Below, one piece after another: positions 1-7,641 of a stretch of DNA of 41,719 nucleotides. The notes under the pieces are model-generated. The model did not search any database. It was given only the letters and a program-made list of their open reading frames with translations, and was not told where the DNA came from. Source of the stretch: Deltaproteobacteria bacterium (GTDB lineage Bacteria; Myxococcota; JACPTQ01); assembly GCA_016192705.1 (NCBI GenBank), contig JACPTQ010000058.1:1-41719 (forward strand), read 5' to 3'. How positions within the stretch are numbered: the first letter of the stretch is position 1; each line of letters begins with the position of its first letter. Both the position numbers and the translations under genes were made by a program.

Positions 1-83
1 CGTCCCCGGAAAGCGGTCCGCCCGGAATTACGTAGGGTCGGCAGGGGCGACGCGCAGGCGCGCCTATTCTGCGAGCAGTCTGT

Positions 84-104
84 CGGCAAGCCAGCGGCTT
101 GCCG
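84..104. repeat. Perfect 9-bp inverted repeat (stem-loop)
   Basis: CGGCAAGCC is followed by a 3-nt loop and GGCTTGCCG, a perfect hairpin. No T-run follows on either side, so it is not a canonical intrinsic terminator. It could be the stem of a terminator or a dispersed repeat unit. Confidence 0.4.
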
Positions 105-331
105 GCGCGAGCGGAATGGCGAGGGCGACGGAACGGAGCCCGCAGCCTTCCTTCGCGCAGGGTCTGCAGCGCGATATCCGCTGGGGCCAGCGACCTTTCG
201 CGTGCCCCTGAACTGCGGATCAATCGCACGTCACAAATCAGACCCGAGGACGTTGGCGCGCCGAAGCGGCACCTGCCGACGCTACGCGCGGAAAATGACT
301 GGCCGCTTGACCCGGCATTGGGGAATAGGGT

Positions 332-360
332 TTGACGTCGCGCCGTCCCGTCACTATGGT
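332..360 (+). promoter_or_regulatory. Sigma-70-type promoter for the phosphate uptake pair
   Basis: TTGACG at 332-337 and TATGGT at 355-360 are separated by exactly 17 nt. Transcription would start near 367, just upstream of the AAGGAG ribosome site of the DUF47 gene. No Pho box was recognised by eye. Confidence 0.5.
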
Positions 361-390
361 CCGCCGCCAAACGAAGGAGAGAACACCACC

Positions 391-1023
391 TTGCTCAAAA
401 TCTTGATGCCCAAAGACGACAAGTTCTTCGTTCTGGTTGAGCGCATGGCCGCCAAGATTCAGGAGGGCGCGCGCGCGTTTCAGGAGCTCACCGCCAAAAT
501 CGAGGAACGCGAAGCGTTCGCGAAGCGCATCAAGGACATCGAGCACGCGTGCGACACGATCACGCATGAGACAATGGAAGACCTCAACAAAAGTTTCGTG
601 ACGCCGTTTGACCGCGAAGACATTCACCTCCTCATCTCGCGCATGGACGACGTGATGGACTTCATCGACGCGTCGACCCAGCGCATCAACCTTTACAACG
701 TCAACCACACGACGCCCGAAGTTCGTGAGATGGCGGCCGTCTTGGTGATGCAGGTCGACGAGCTCGCGAAAGCGGTCGGCCACCTCCGCGACATTAAGAA
801 GGGGACCAAGTCGATCTTGCAGATCTGCATCGAGATCAACCGTCTCGAAAACACGGGCGACGACCTTCTCCGGTCGGCGGTTGCGGGCCTCTTTAAGACG
901 CCTGGGGTCGATCCACTCGAAGTTATTAAGTGGAAGGAAGTTTACGAGAAGCTCGAGGTCGCCATCGATCGATGCGAAGACGTTGCGAATGTCCTTGAGG
1001 CGATCGTCCTTAAGAACGCGTAA
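391..1023 (+). CDS. DUF47 family PhoU-like phosphate transport regulator
   Basis: This is a 210-residue, all-helical PhoU-like protein of the DUF47 (TIGR00153) family. Such proteins are encoded next to PiT transporters and are thought to modulate their activity. Visible family features are the acidic metal-binding-type stretches around DREDIHLLISRMDDVMDFID and the later INRLENTGDDLLR segment. I chose the TTG start at 391 because AAGGAGAG lies about 9 nt upstream; an in-frame ATG at 406 is the alternative. The longer upstream frame (to 202) would run through the promoter and has no ribosome site. The stop is 2 nt before the PiT start, so the two are translationally linked. Confidence 0.88.
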   Translation: MLKILMPKDDKFFVLVERMAAKIQEGARAFQELTAKIEEREAFAKRIKDIEHACDTITHETMEDLNKSFVTPFDREDIHLLISRMDDVMDFIDASTQRINLYNVNHTTPEVREMAAVLVMQVDELAKAVGHLRDIKKGTKSILQICIEINRLENTGDDLLRSAVAGLFKTPGVDPLEVIKWKEVYEKLEVAIDRCEDVANVLEAIVLKNA

Positions 1024-1025
1024 CC

Positions 1026-2021
1026 GTGGAAGCTTCGATTGTCGTCATCATCGGGGTCGCCCTCGCCTTCGATTTCATCAACGGCTTCCACGACGCCGCG
1101 AACTCGATCGCGACGGTGGTCTCAACGCGCGTCTTGTCGCCCGGCGTCGCCGTCGCGTGGGCCGCGTTTTTTAATTTCATCGCCTTCTTGTTTTTCGATG
1201 TGCACGTCGCGAGCACCATCGGCAAAGGCGTCGTCGCGCCGCAAATCGTCGACCAATGGGTCATCCTCGCAACGCTGCTCGGCGCCATCACGTGGGACCT
1301 CGTCACTTGGTATTTCGGCATCCCGTCGTCGTCGTCGCACGCGCTCATCGGGGCGCTCGCGGGCGCCGCTGTCATCCGCGGCGGGTTCGGCGTTCTCGAT
1401 TCGGGGATCATTAAGATCGGCGTATCGATCGTGCTTTCCCCGGTCATCGGACTCATCCTCGCGACTTTTATCGGTGTAATCGTGACATGGTTATTCAGAA
1501 GGACTGCCCCGTCCAAAGTCGACCGGATCTTTCGGCGCGGGCAGCTCGTCTCTGCGGCGCTTTATAGCTTGGGTCACGGCGGCAACGACGCGCAAAAAAC
1601 GATGGGAATCATCGCCGTCCTTCTTTTTTCGGCGGGCCAATTGGGCGAAACGTTCCACGTCCCGCTCTGGATCGTCCTCTCATGCCATGCCGCAATGGGA
1701 CTCGGAACGCTCGCGGGCGGCTGGCGAATTGTCAAGACGATGGGGATGGGCATCACGAAGCTTCGGCCGGTCGGCGGCTTTTGCGCGGAGACGGGCGGCG
1801 CGGCAACGCTGTTCGTCGCGACCGGCCTCGGCATTCCCGTCTCGACGACGCACACCATCACCGGGTCGATCGTCGGCGTCGGAATTTTACGTCGCTTCTC
1901 GTCGGTGCGTTGGGGGCTCGCGGGTCGCATCGTCTGGGCTTGGATTCTCACGATTCCGATGAGCGCGGCCATCGCAATCGCGTGCTATCTCGCCTTCCGC
2001 GCCGCAGGCTGGGCGCAGTAA
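1026..2021 (+). CDS. pit: PiT family inorganic phosphate transporter
   Basis: This is a 331-residue integral membrane protein of the PiT (PHO4) family, a cation-coupled low-affinity phosphate permease. Two copies of the family signature are visible: an N-terminal GFHDAANSIATVVSTRVLSP near residues 20-40 and an internal GHGGNDAQKTMG near residue 185. A third conserved element, VSTTHTITGSIVGVG, lies toward the C terminus. Many hydrophobic helices span the rest. The GTG start directly follows the stop of the DUF47 gene, giving the common pit-DUF47 two-gene operon. Substrate could also be a divalent-metal phosphate complex. Confidence 0.93.
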   Translation: MEASIVVIIGVALAFDFINGFHDAANSIATVVSTRVLSPGVAVAWAAFFNFIAFLFFDVHVASTIGKGVVAPQIVDQWVILATLLGAITWDLVTWYFGIPSSSSHALIGALAGAAVIRGGFGVLDSGIIKIGVSIVLSPVIGLILATFIGVIVTWLFRRTAPSKVDRIFRRGQLVSAALYSLGHGGNDAQKTMGIIAVLLFSAGQLGETFHVPLWIVLSCHAAMGLGTLAGGWRIVKTMGMGITKLRPVGGFCAETGGAATLFVATGLGIPVSTTHTITGSIVGVGILRRFSSVRWGLAGRIVWAWILTIPMSAAIAIACYLAFRAAGWAQ

Positions 2022-2245
2022 CGAACATTTCGCCGATTCCATTCGCAGCGAGCCGCCACGTTTCCCATGCGCAGTCTCTGCGTTTCGCCAAAGTATTCGC
2101 CGGCAGTTTTTTTCGCCGTAACCCCGATCGCACGGCAAACGCCGTCAGATTTTGCGCCCGCACCACCTCGGCACGACAGCCGCGCATCAGCTAGAACCCC
2201 AATCATTTTGGCCTGTTACGACCGCCCTGTGGGTTTCGTTCGGCC

Positions 2246-2261
2246 TGGCACTCTGGATGCT
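2246..2261 (+). promoter_or_regulatory. Sigma-54-type -24/-12 promoter of the decaheme cytochrome
   Basis: TGGCACTCTGGATGCT matches the sigma-54 consensus (TGGCACG-N4-TTGCW) at all but two positions. The invariant GG and GC dinucleotides are spaced by the required 10 nt. It lies 49 nt upstream of the cytochrome start codon, giving a leader of roughly 39 nt. Dependence on an enhancer-binding protein is implied but no such gene is in the window. Confidence 0.5.
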
Positions 2262-2310
2262 CAGACTTCGTCTCGACGGCGTCTGCTTATCGAACCTGAA
2301 GGAGGTCGCG

Positions 2311-5300
2311 ATGCTGAGGTCAGGCTTTCTATCGGGTCTTCGAGGATCGCTTCTCCCGCTCCTCATCGCGATGGCTTTGAGCTGCCGCGGCGGAACCGGA
2401 AGCGATGGAGAAACGGGTCCAACCGGCTCCGCTGGCAACACAGGCGCAGCCGGTCCGTCGGGCGACGGCGGCACCGGCCCCACGGGGCCCGCGGGGCCGA
2501 GCGGCGATGCAGGGACAGCCGGCGCCAACGGCTCGAACGGCTCGCAAGGGCAGCCTGGCGCGACGCCCACAACGCGAACGACGCTCTTCCCTTGGGAAAA
2601 CATGCCGGGTGTCGTCATCACGATTCTCGATGGAGGCGTTGTCGGCGACGCCGGCATTCCGATCCAAGTGGGCGATAAGCCATCGGTGTCGTTCACCGTG
2701 AAACGAAACGACGGGACATCGCTCCCGCTCAGCGAGCTCGATTACGGGCGCCTCTGGATTTCAGGTCCCACGTCGAACGTCCAACGCGTCATCGCGTCGG
2801 CGTCAGACCTTAGGACAAAGTCGGTTCAAGACGACGCGGGCGTTTACACGTATCAATTCTCGACAGCGATTCCGTCAACTTACCTCGCGCCATACAACGA
2901 CGGACCACTCATCGATGCGGGCGAGCTCACGGGAACCGCCATTCTGGCCGGCACCTACACCGTCGTTGTCGTCGGCTACAAAAACTATACGTACGACGGC
3001 GTTTTCGATCGCGATGCGGGCGTCTCGGTTCCGACGGTCTTCAAGGACGTCTCGAACGCGACGCAGGAGTTCCGCATGGTGAGCGCGGGCGCGCTCGAAA
3101 AGCGCGACGTCGTCCGCACCGCGAACTGCGAGTCGTGCCACGCCAATCTCCGCGCGCATGGCGGAAGCCGCACCGAAGTCGAAACGTGCATCACGTGTCA
3201 CACGGCGGGAATGGAAGACAAGCTCGACGCGGGGAATACGCTCGAGTTCGCTGTCATGATCCACCGCATTCACAATGCGAAACACTTGCCGTCGGTGAAC
3301 GGCGTCCTCGTGACGGCGGACGGTTTTCGAAACTTCGACGCCGGCAAGCGCCCGTACATGATTAACAGCGAAGATTTTTCTGGGATTGGGTTCCCCGTTT
3401 GGCCGAGCCTTAACATCGCCACAATCGCGGAACCCGGATACGGCAGTTGGGACGCGGGCGAAAAGGCGCAGTCCGACGAGATTCGGCGCGGCATCATGGC
3501 GTGCGCGAAATGCCACGGCGATCTGAACGGCGGCTGGACCGACGCGGGGCCGGCCCAAGGCATGAACGCGTTTTCGAAGCCGACTCAGCGCGTCTGCGGA
3601 TCGTGCCACGACGACATCAACTGGGCGATGGCGTACCCGCCGAAGCGAGGAACTCTTGCGATGCCCGGTGGCATCGGCGATTCATTGTGCGCGGCCTGTC
3701 ACGTGGCGACCGAGCCGTCGATCTTCCCATACATGCGAAGCAACCAAGAAGCCCACGTCCATCCGCTCCTTCGCGCATCGGTTAATCCGGGACTTAACCT
3801 GAAGATCCTCGCTGTCACCGAATTCGATGGTGGCAACGGCAACGGCAAGATCGATCCGGGCGAACGCGTCGCCGTCACTTTCACGATGGTCGACAACGCC
3901 GATGCCGCCGTCGCGGGGGGACAACTCGGCACAAACGTGAGTGTTGCGCTCTCAGGCCCGACGTCGAACTACAACATCGTCCTCAATACGTCGATACCCA
4001 AAGATGTCGTTGACGGCGGGCAACCGTTCGTCGTGAACCTCCCAGAGCCCGTGCTCTTCGAGCGACTCGGGACGCCGACGTTTGGTGATGCGGGCGAAGT
4101 TCTCGGGTCGCCGCGAAAGCCGATTTGGACGGTCGGTACCGCACCGACGGTCTATCAGCGGACGGGGGAAGGCGAAACGACATACCTCGCGGCCGCCGCG
4201 AAAGCAGGGCAAAACTACGTCGACCTTGTGAGCGCAGCCGGCTTTAGTCACCACGACGGCGGGCAAGGCGACTACATCGTCATCGACGACCCGGCCCACG
4301 ATGGCGGTGGTGGCGGCGCGCTACAGGAGTACCGGCAAATCGCTTACGTCGAGGACGGAGGGGCACGCGTGTGGTTCTATTCGTCGGGTTCGTATGCGTA
4401 TAAAGCGGGGCTTCGGTTCGCGCACAGCGCGGGCGCGTCGGTCCATAAGGTGTTTCTGACGAAACGCACACAGAGCACGCATTACACGGTTGACGGGCCG
4501 AACGGGACAATCACCGAGGTCGGCGATTCGCTCGATGGCGGCGAAGTCGTGATGCACTACACGACCGATTTCGTGATGCCGAGCGTTTACCCCGAGGCGA
4601 TCAACGAATCTCCCAACATCGGCGCGGAATGGGGCAAATGGGCGGGACTCCCAATCGTCGATGGCACTTACTCGCTCGGCCTTTGGAGCTATCGAAATAT
4701 TTACGTCGGTTCCGATGGCGGCGTTCAGACGAGCGCGCCAACCGGATCGTCGACGGTCACCTTACGCGGGACGTCGCAAGCGGCGAACTTCGATTTCCTC
4801 GTTGGCGATGCGGGCGCGACGACGGCGTACGCGCTCATCTCGGGCGCGGGGAGCACGTGCAACGCGTGCCACAACGACCTCTACTTCCATGGCGGAGGTC
4901 GCCGCGGATTCGACACGTGCAAGATGTGCCACAGCACAGCCGGTAGCGAGGACCGCCCGCCCTACACGGCGCCGAACGCACCTGCAACAGCGGAGACGAT
5001 CAACTTCCGCCGCATGCTCCACCGAATCCACGCCGGCAAAGAGCTTGCGAATGCGACGACTTACGCCATCGTCGGGTACAGCTCCGCCGCGTGGCCCAAC
5101 AACTACGGCTCGTCGACGTTCGACGAAATCGGATTTCCGTCGTGGCCGGACGGCGTCAAGGATTGCGCGAAGTGCCACGGCACGTCGATCGCATGGACAC
5201 AGCCGACCGATCGCACGCACCCGACCGCTCAGCCGGCGACGACGCCATTCCGCGGCTACCAGGTCGCGTGTGGGTCGTGCCACGATGGAGCCGCCGCGCA

Positions 5301-5409
5301 GGCGCACATCAGCTTGCAGACGTACTATGGGACAGAGTCGTGCAGCGTTTGCCACGCGCCCGGCCGCGATCTCGGCGTCGACATGGTACACAAGATCCGA
5401 GCGAGGTGA
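2311..5409 (+). CDS. OmcA/MtrC-family decaheme c-type cytochrome lipoprotein
   Basis: This 1032-residue exported protein has ten CXXCH heme-attachment motifs, at about residues 273, 293, 398, 429 and 460 and then 850, 870, 952, 987 and 1011. The two pentaheme blocks are separated by about 390 residues, as in the MtrC/OmcA fold, where each block follows a beta domain. The family carries electrons across or at the outer surface to extracellular acceptors. The N terminus is a lipoprotein signal ending in a MALSC lipobox. It is followed by a collagen-like Gly-X-Y stretch (about residues 31-85, GPTGPAGPSG type), a probable extended stalk. The start at 2311 is fixed by AAGGAGGT 4 nt upstream. No MtrA- or MtrB-like gene is adjacent, so the trans-envelope partners must lie elsewhere. 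Confidence 0.93.
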   Translation: MLRSGFLSGLRGSLLPLLIAMALSCRGGTGSDGETGPTGSAGNTGAAGPSGDGGTGPTGPAGPSGDAGTAGANGSNGSQGQPGATPTTRTTLFPWENMPGVVITILDGGVVGDAGIPIQVGDKPSVSFTVKRNDGTSLPLSELDYGRLWISGPTSNVQRVIASASDLRTKSVQDDAGVYTYQFSTAIPSTYLAPYNDGPLIDAGELTGTAILAGTYTVVVVGYKNYTYDGVFDRDAGVSVPTVFKDVSNATQEFRMVSAGALEKRDVVRTANCESCHANLRAHGGSRTEVETCITCHTAGMEDKLDAGNTLEFAVMIHRIHNAKHLPSVNGVLVTADGFRNFDAGKRPYMINSEDFSGIGFPVWPSLNIATIAEPGYGSWDAGEKAQSDEIRRGIMACAKCHGDLNGGWTDAGPAQGMNAFSKPTQRVCGSCHDDINWAMAYPPKRGTLAMPGGIGDSLCAACHVATEPSIFPYMRSNQEAHVHPLLRASVNPGLNLKILAVTEFDGGNGNGKIDPGERVAVTFTMVDNADAAVAGGQLGTNVSVALSGPTSNYNIVLNTSIPKDVVDGGQPFVVNLPEPVLFERLGTPTFGDAGEVLGSPRKPIWTVGTAPTVYQRTGEGETTYLAAAAKAGQNYVDLVSAAGFSHHDGGQGDYIVIDDPAHDGGGGGALQEYRQIAYVEDGGARVWFYSSGSYAYKAGLRFAHSAGASVHKVFLTKRTQSTHYTVDGPNGTITEVGDSLDGGEVVMHYTTDFVMPSVYPEAINESPNIGAEWGKWAGLPIVDGTYSLGLWSYRNIYVGSDGGVQTSAPTGSSTVTLRGTSQAANFDFLVGDAGATTAYALISGAGSTCNACHNDLYFHGGGRRGFDTCKMCHSTAGSEDRPPYTAPNAPATAETINFRRMLHRIHAGKELANATTYAIVGYSSAAWPNNYGSSTFDEIGFPSWPDGVKDCAKCHGTSIAWTQPTDRTHPTAQPATTPFRGYQVACGSCHDGAAAQAHISLQTYYGTESCSVCHAPGRDLGVDMVHKIRAR
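2401..2570 (+). repeat. Collagen-like Gly-X-Y repeat tract
   Basis: Just after the lipobox, the cytochrome reading frame encodes a run of Gly-X-Y triplets rich in Pro, Thr, Ser and Ala. The DNA is correspondingly repetitive (GGC/GGG every nine bases). It probably forms an extended stalk between the membrane anchor and the heme domains. Confidence 0.7.
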
Positions 5410-5464
5410 TCGTTAGCCTCGATCCCGCTCGACGGTGACTAGCGAGTGTGCATACTCTTCGAAA

Positions 5465-5980
5465 ATGGCGATGAACCCAACTCTTCAAATCCGCGACGCG
5501 ATGGAACTCGACGTCGATCCAATTCGCGACATCTATAACCATTACGTCCTCACCTCGACCTGCACTTTTGACATCGAGCCGCGCCCGCCTGAGCCGCCCG
5601 AGGTCTGGCTATCACAGCACCCTGCGTCGTATCCCGCCATCGTTGCGTGTGACGGCGACAAAGTCGTCGGATGGGCCACGCTCTCACCCCACCGCACGCG
5701 ATGCGCGTACCAAAACACCGTCGAAAGTTCCGTCTATATCCACCGCGACCAGCATCGACGCGGGATCGGGCGCCAACTCATGAAAGATCTCGTGCAACGA
5801 GCCGCGACGCTTGGCCACCACACCATCCTCGCGGGAATCGCCGACCATCAGCAGGCGAGCCTTCGCCTCCACGAAGCACTCGGCTTCACGTCCGTTGGCT
5901 GCCTTCGCGAAGTCGGCTACAAATTCGGTCGCTGGATCGACGTCGACTGGATGCAACTCCTTTTTTGGCGCGAGTCATAA
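5465..5980 (+). CDS. GNAT acetyltransferase, phosphinothricin/methionine sulfoximine type
   Basis: This 171-residue protein spans the GNAT fold. Visible landmarks are the N-terminal DIYNHYV element typical of the Pat/MnaT subgroup, the acetyl-CoA pyrophosphate loop HRRGIGRQLM, and the conserved C-terminal ASLRLHEALGF plus VGYKFGRWIDVDWMQ. Members N-acetylate L-phosphinothricin, methionine sulfoximine or similar amino acids in the cytoplasm. I chose ATG 5465; ATG 5471 and an upstream GTG at 5435 are alternatives, none with a strong ribosome site. Its end overlaps the convergent aminotransferase gene by 6 nt. The physiological substrate is not determined by sequence. Confidence 0.88.
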   Translation: MAMNPTLQIRDAMELDVDPIRDIYNHYVLTSTCTFDIEPRPPEPPEVWLSQHPASYPAIVACDGDKVVGWATLSPHRTRCAYQNTVESSVYIHRDQHRRGIGRQLMKDLVQRAATLGHHTILAGIADHQQASLRLHEALGFTSVGCLREVGYKFGRWIDVDWMQLLFWRES

Positions 5981-7522
5981 GATCGGCATAAGCCGCGTCA
6001 CCTCAGCCTGCGAACGCCGCACGTAGTCGCCCGACGGTCCCGAAACGTACACCTCCGCAAGCCGGTTCCGTTCGCGCGAAATCTCGTCGAGCCCCGCACA
6101 GAGCCGGTCGACGTCGTCCCGCGTCGAATAAAGCCCGAAGCTCGCCCGCACCATGCCCGGCACGCGCCGCCGCTCGCCGTCCACCATCTCGCGCAAGTAA
6201 ACATGCTGCTCTGCCGCCGTCACTCCGAGAAATCGCTTCACATATGGGTGCGCACAAAAGCATTCGTTCCGCACCGCGACGTTGTACGCGTCGTTCAGAT
6301 AGGCGGCGACCAATGCATGCGAAACACCGTCTACGTTGAGCGCGATCACCCCCGCACGCCGATGCGCCTGCCAGGTCGGCCCGTACACACGAACATCGGG
6401 AATCGCCGCGAGGCGGCTAAGCGCGTATTGGGTGAGTTCGGCCTCATGTCGTTCGATGGCGTCGAGCCCGATCTGCGCCAACATTCGCGCCGCGAGTCCG
6501 AGCGCAATCGTACCGGGAATGTTCGGCGTCCCCGCCTCTTCGCGCGCCGTGACATCGTCCTTCGGAGTGTAATCCTCGATCGACACCGAATCGACCATCC
6601 CTCCGCCCACGTCACCAACGCACTGCGCACCGATTGAGCGCATGAGCCCGCCGACAAGCGCTCCGCGCGACCCGGGCACGTACATCTTGTGTCCCGACAG
6701 CGCGACGTAATCGATCGTCGCCGCGTCATCGCCCGCAACGTGAAGTGCGATTGCCGCATGTGCCGCCATCTGCGCGGCGTCGACAACGATCTCTGCGCCC
6801 ACGGCGTGCGCCGCCCGCGCGATCTCATGGATCGGATTGCGAACTCCAGTGACATTCGACACGCCGGCGACGGTCACAACCCGCACGCGATCGCCGTCAT
6901 CGCGCAAAACCCGCGCGAGATCGTCGAGGTCGAGCTGTCCATCGGGCCGCGATTCGACAAAGCGGCAGTTCTCGCGACCGACCGCCTCGATCCACGGCAG
7001 CATGTTCGAGTGATGTTCCATGACTGTCGTCACGACGAGCGGTCGCAGCAACGCATCCCGTACACGATTCACAGTGCGCCCACCGAGCGCCGCGGCTGCG
7101 TCGATCGCCCGCCGCGCTTCGTGCGCTTTTAAGAAGAGGCGAACCTCGGGAGGAAACAGCGCGCGCGCCAGATAGTTGAGCGCGCCCGTTGCGCCGTTTC
7201 CTGTGAAGAGAACCGAATCAACGCGCGGATCCATCCCGACAAGGTGCCCGACCGCGTCGCGGGCGTTCTCGATTGCTTCGGTGGTCGCGCGACCCGCGCG
7301 GTGAGCGTGCGTATGCGAATTCGCGCACGCGGTTTCGAGGTAGCGTGTGATGTCGCCGTAAATTGACGCGGACATGAGCGTCGTTGCGCCCGAATCAAGG
7401 TAGACGCGCCGCGCGCTTCGCACGACGCCATCGACCCCAACGACCGGGTCAACCCGATCGTCGCCGAGGAATCGCCCGCCCAATCTCTGTTCGACGCCGC
7501 GCGCCGATCCGCCATCGTCCAT
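5975..7522 (-). CDS. Class V PLP aminotransferase, cysteine desulfurase-like
   Basis: This 515-residue fold-type I PLP enzyme resembles the NifS/SufS/Csd group. It has the PLP-binding lysine in SGHKMY (K279), an upstream HHSN motif (EHHSNMLPW), and DAAQ near residues 250-255. The segment RNECFCAHP (C421, C423) is positioned like the catalytic cysteine loop, so persulfide formation is plausible. It is longer than typical SufS (about 410 aa), with roughly 40 extra N-terminal residues and a C-terminal extension. No Fe-S assembly genes are nearby, so the acceptor is unknown. Selenocysteine lyase or isopenicillin-epimerase-like activity are alternatives. The ribosome site before ATG 7522 is weak. 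Confidence 0.85.
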   Translation of the reverse strand: MDDGGSARGVEQRLGGRFLGDDRVDPVVGVDGVVRSARRVYLDSGATTLMSASIYGDITRYLETACANSHTHAHRAGRATTEAIENARDAVGHLVGMDPRVDSVLFTGNGATGALNYLARALFPPEVRLFLKAHEARRAIDAAAALGGRTVNRVRDALLRPLVVTTVMEHHSNMLPWIEAVGRENCRFVESRPDGQLDLDDLARVLRDDGDRVRVVTVAGVSNVTGVRNPIHEIARAAHAVGAEIVVDAAQMAAHAAIALHVAGDDAATIDYVALSGHKMYVPGSRGALVGGLMRSIGAQCVGDVGGGMVDSVSIEDYTPKDDVTAREEAGTPNIPGTIALGLAARMLAQIGLDAIERHEAELTQYALSRLAAIPDVRVYGPTWQAHRRAGVIALNVDGVSHALVAAYLNDAYNVAVRNECFCAHPYVKRFLGVTAAEQHVYLREMVDGERRRVPGMVRASFGLYSTRDDVDRLCAGLDEISRERNRLAEVYVSGPSGDYVRRSQAEVTRLMPIL

Positions 7523-7626
7523 CTTACGGCCGGGAATACCGCTTAAAGGTCTGCGCGTAAAGTCGTTGTTTCACAACGGTTTCCAAGCTTCGCATGTAGG
7601 TGTGCTGGCTACATTGACGCTATCTG

Positions 7627-7635
7627 TGGTAATAT
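7627..7635 (+). promoter_or_regulatory. Extended -10 promoter, possible leaderless start
   Basis: TGGTAATAT is a strong extended -10 element. Initiation about 7 nt downstream would fall at or next to the ATG at 7642. No Shine-Dalgarno sequence precedes that ATG, so the message may be leaderless. Confidence 0.35.
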
Positions 7636-7641
7636 CGCGCG

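Larger units (their letters stand above)
1..390. other. Left-edge region without a confident gene
   Basis: No recognisable coding region lies here. A minus-strand frame stays open from about 300 to the left edge, but its translation is Arg/Pro/Ala-rich and resembles no family I know, so I do not call it. The region contains a short stem-loop and, at its right end, a promoter-like sequence for the phosphate genes. Confidence 0.5.
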
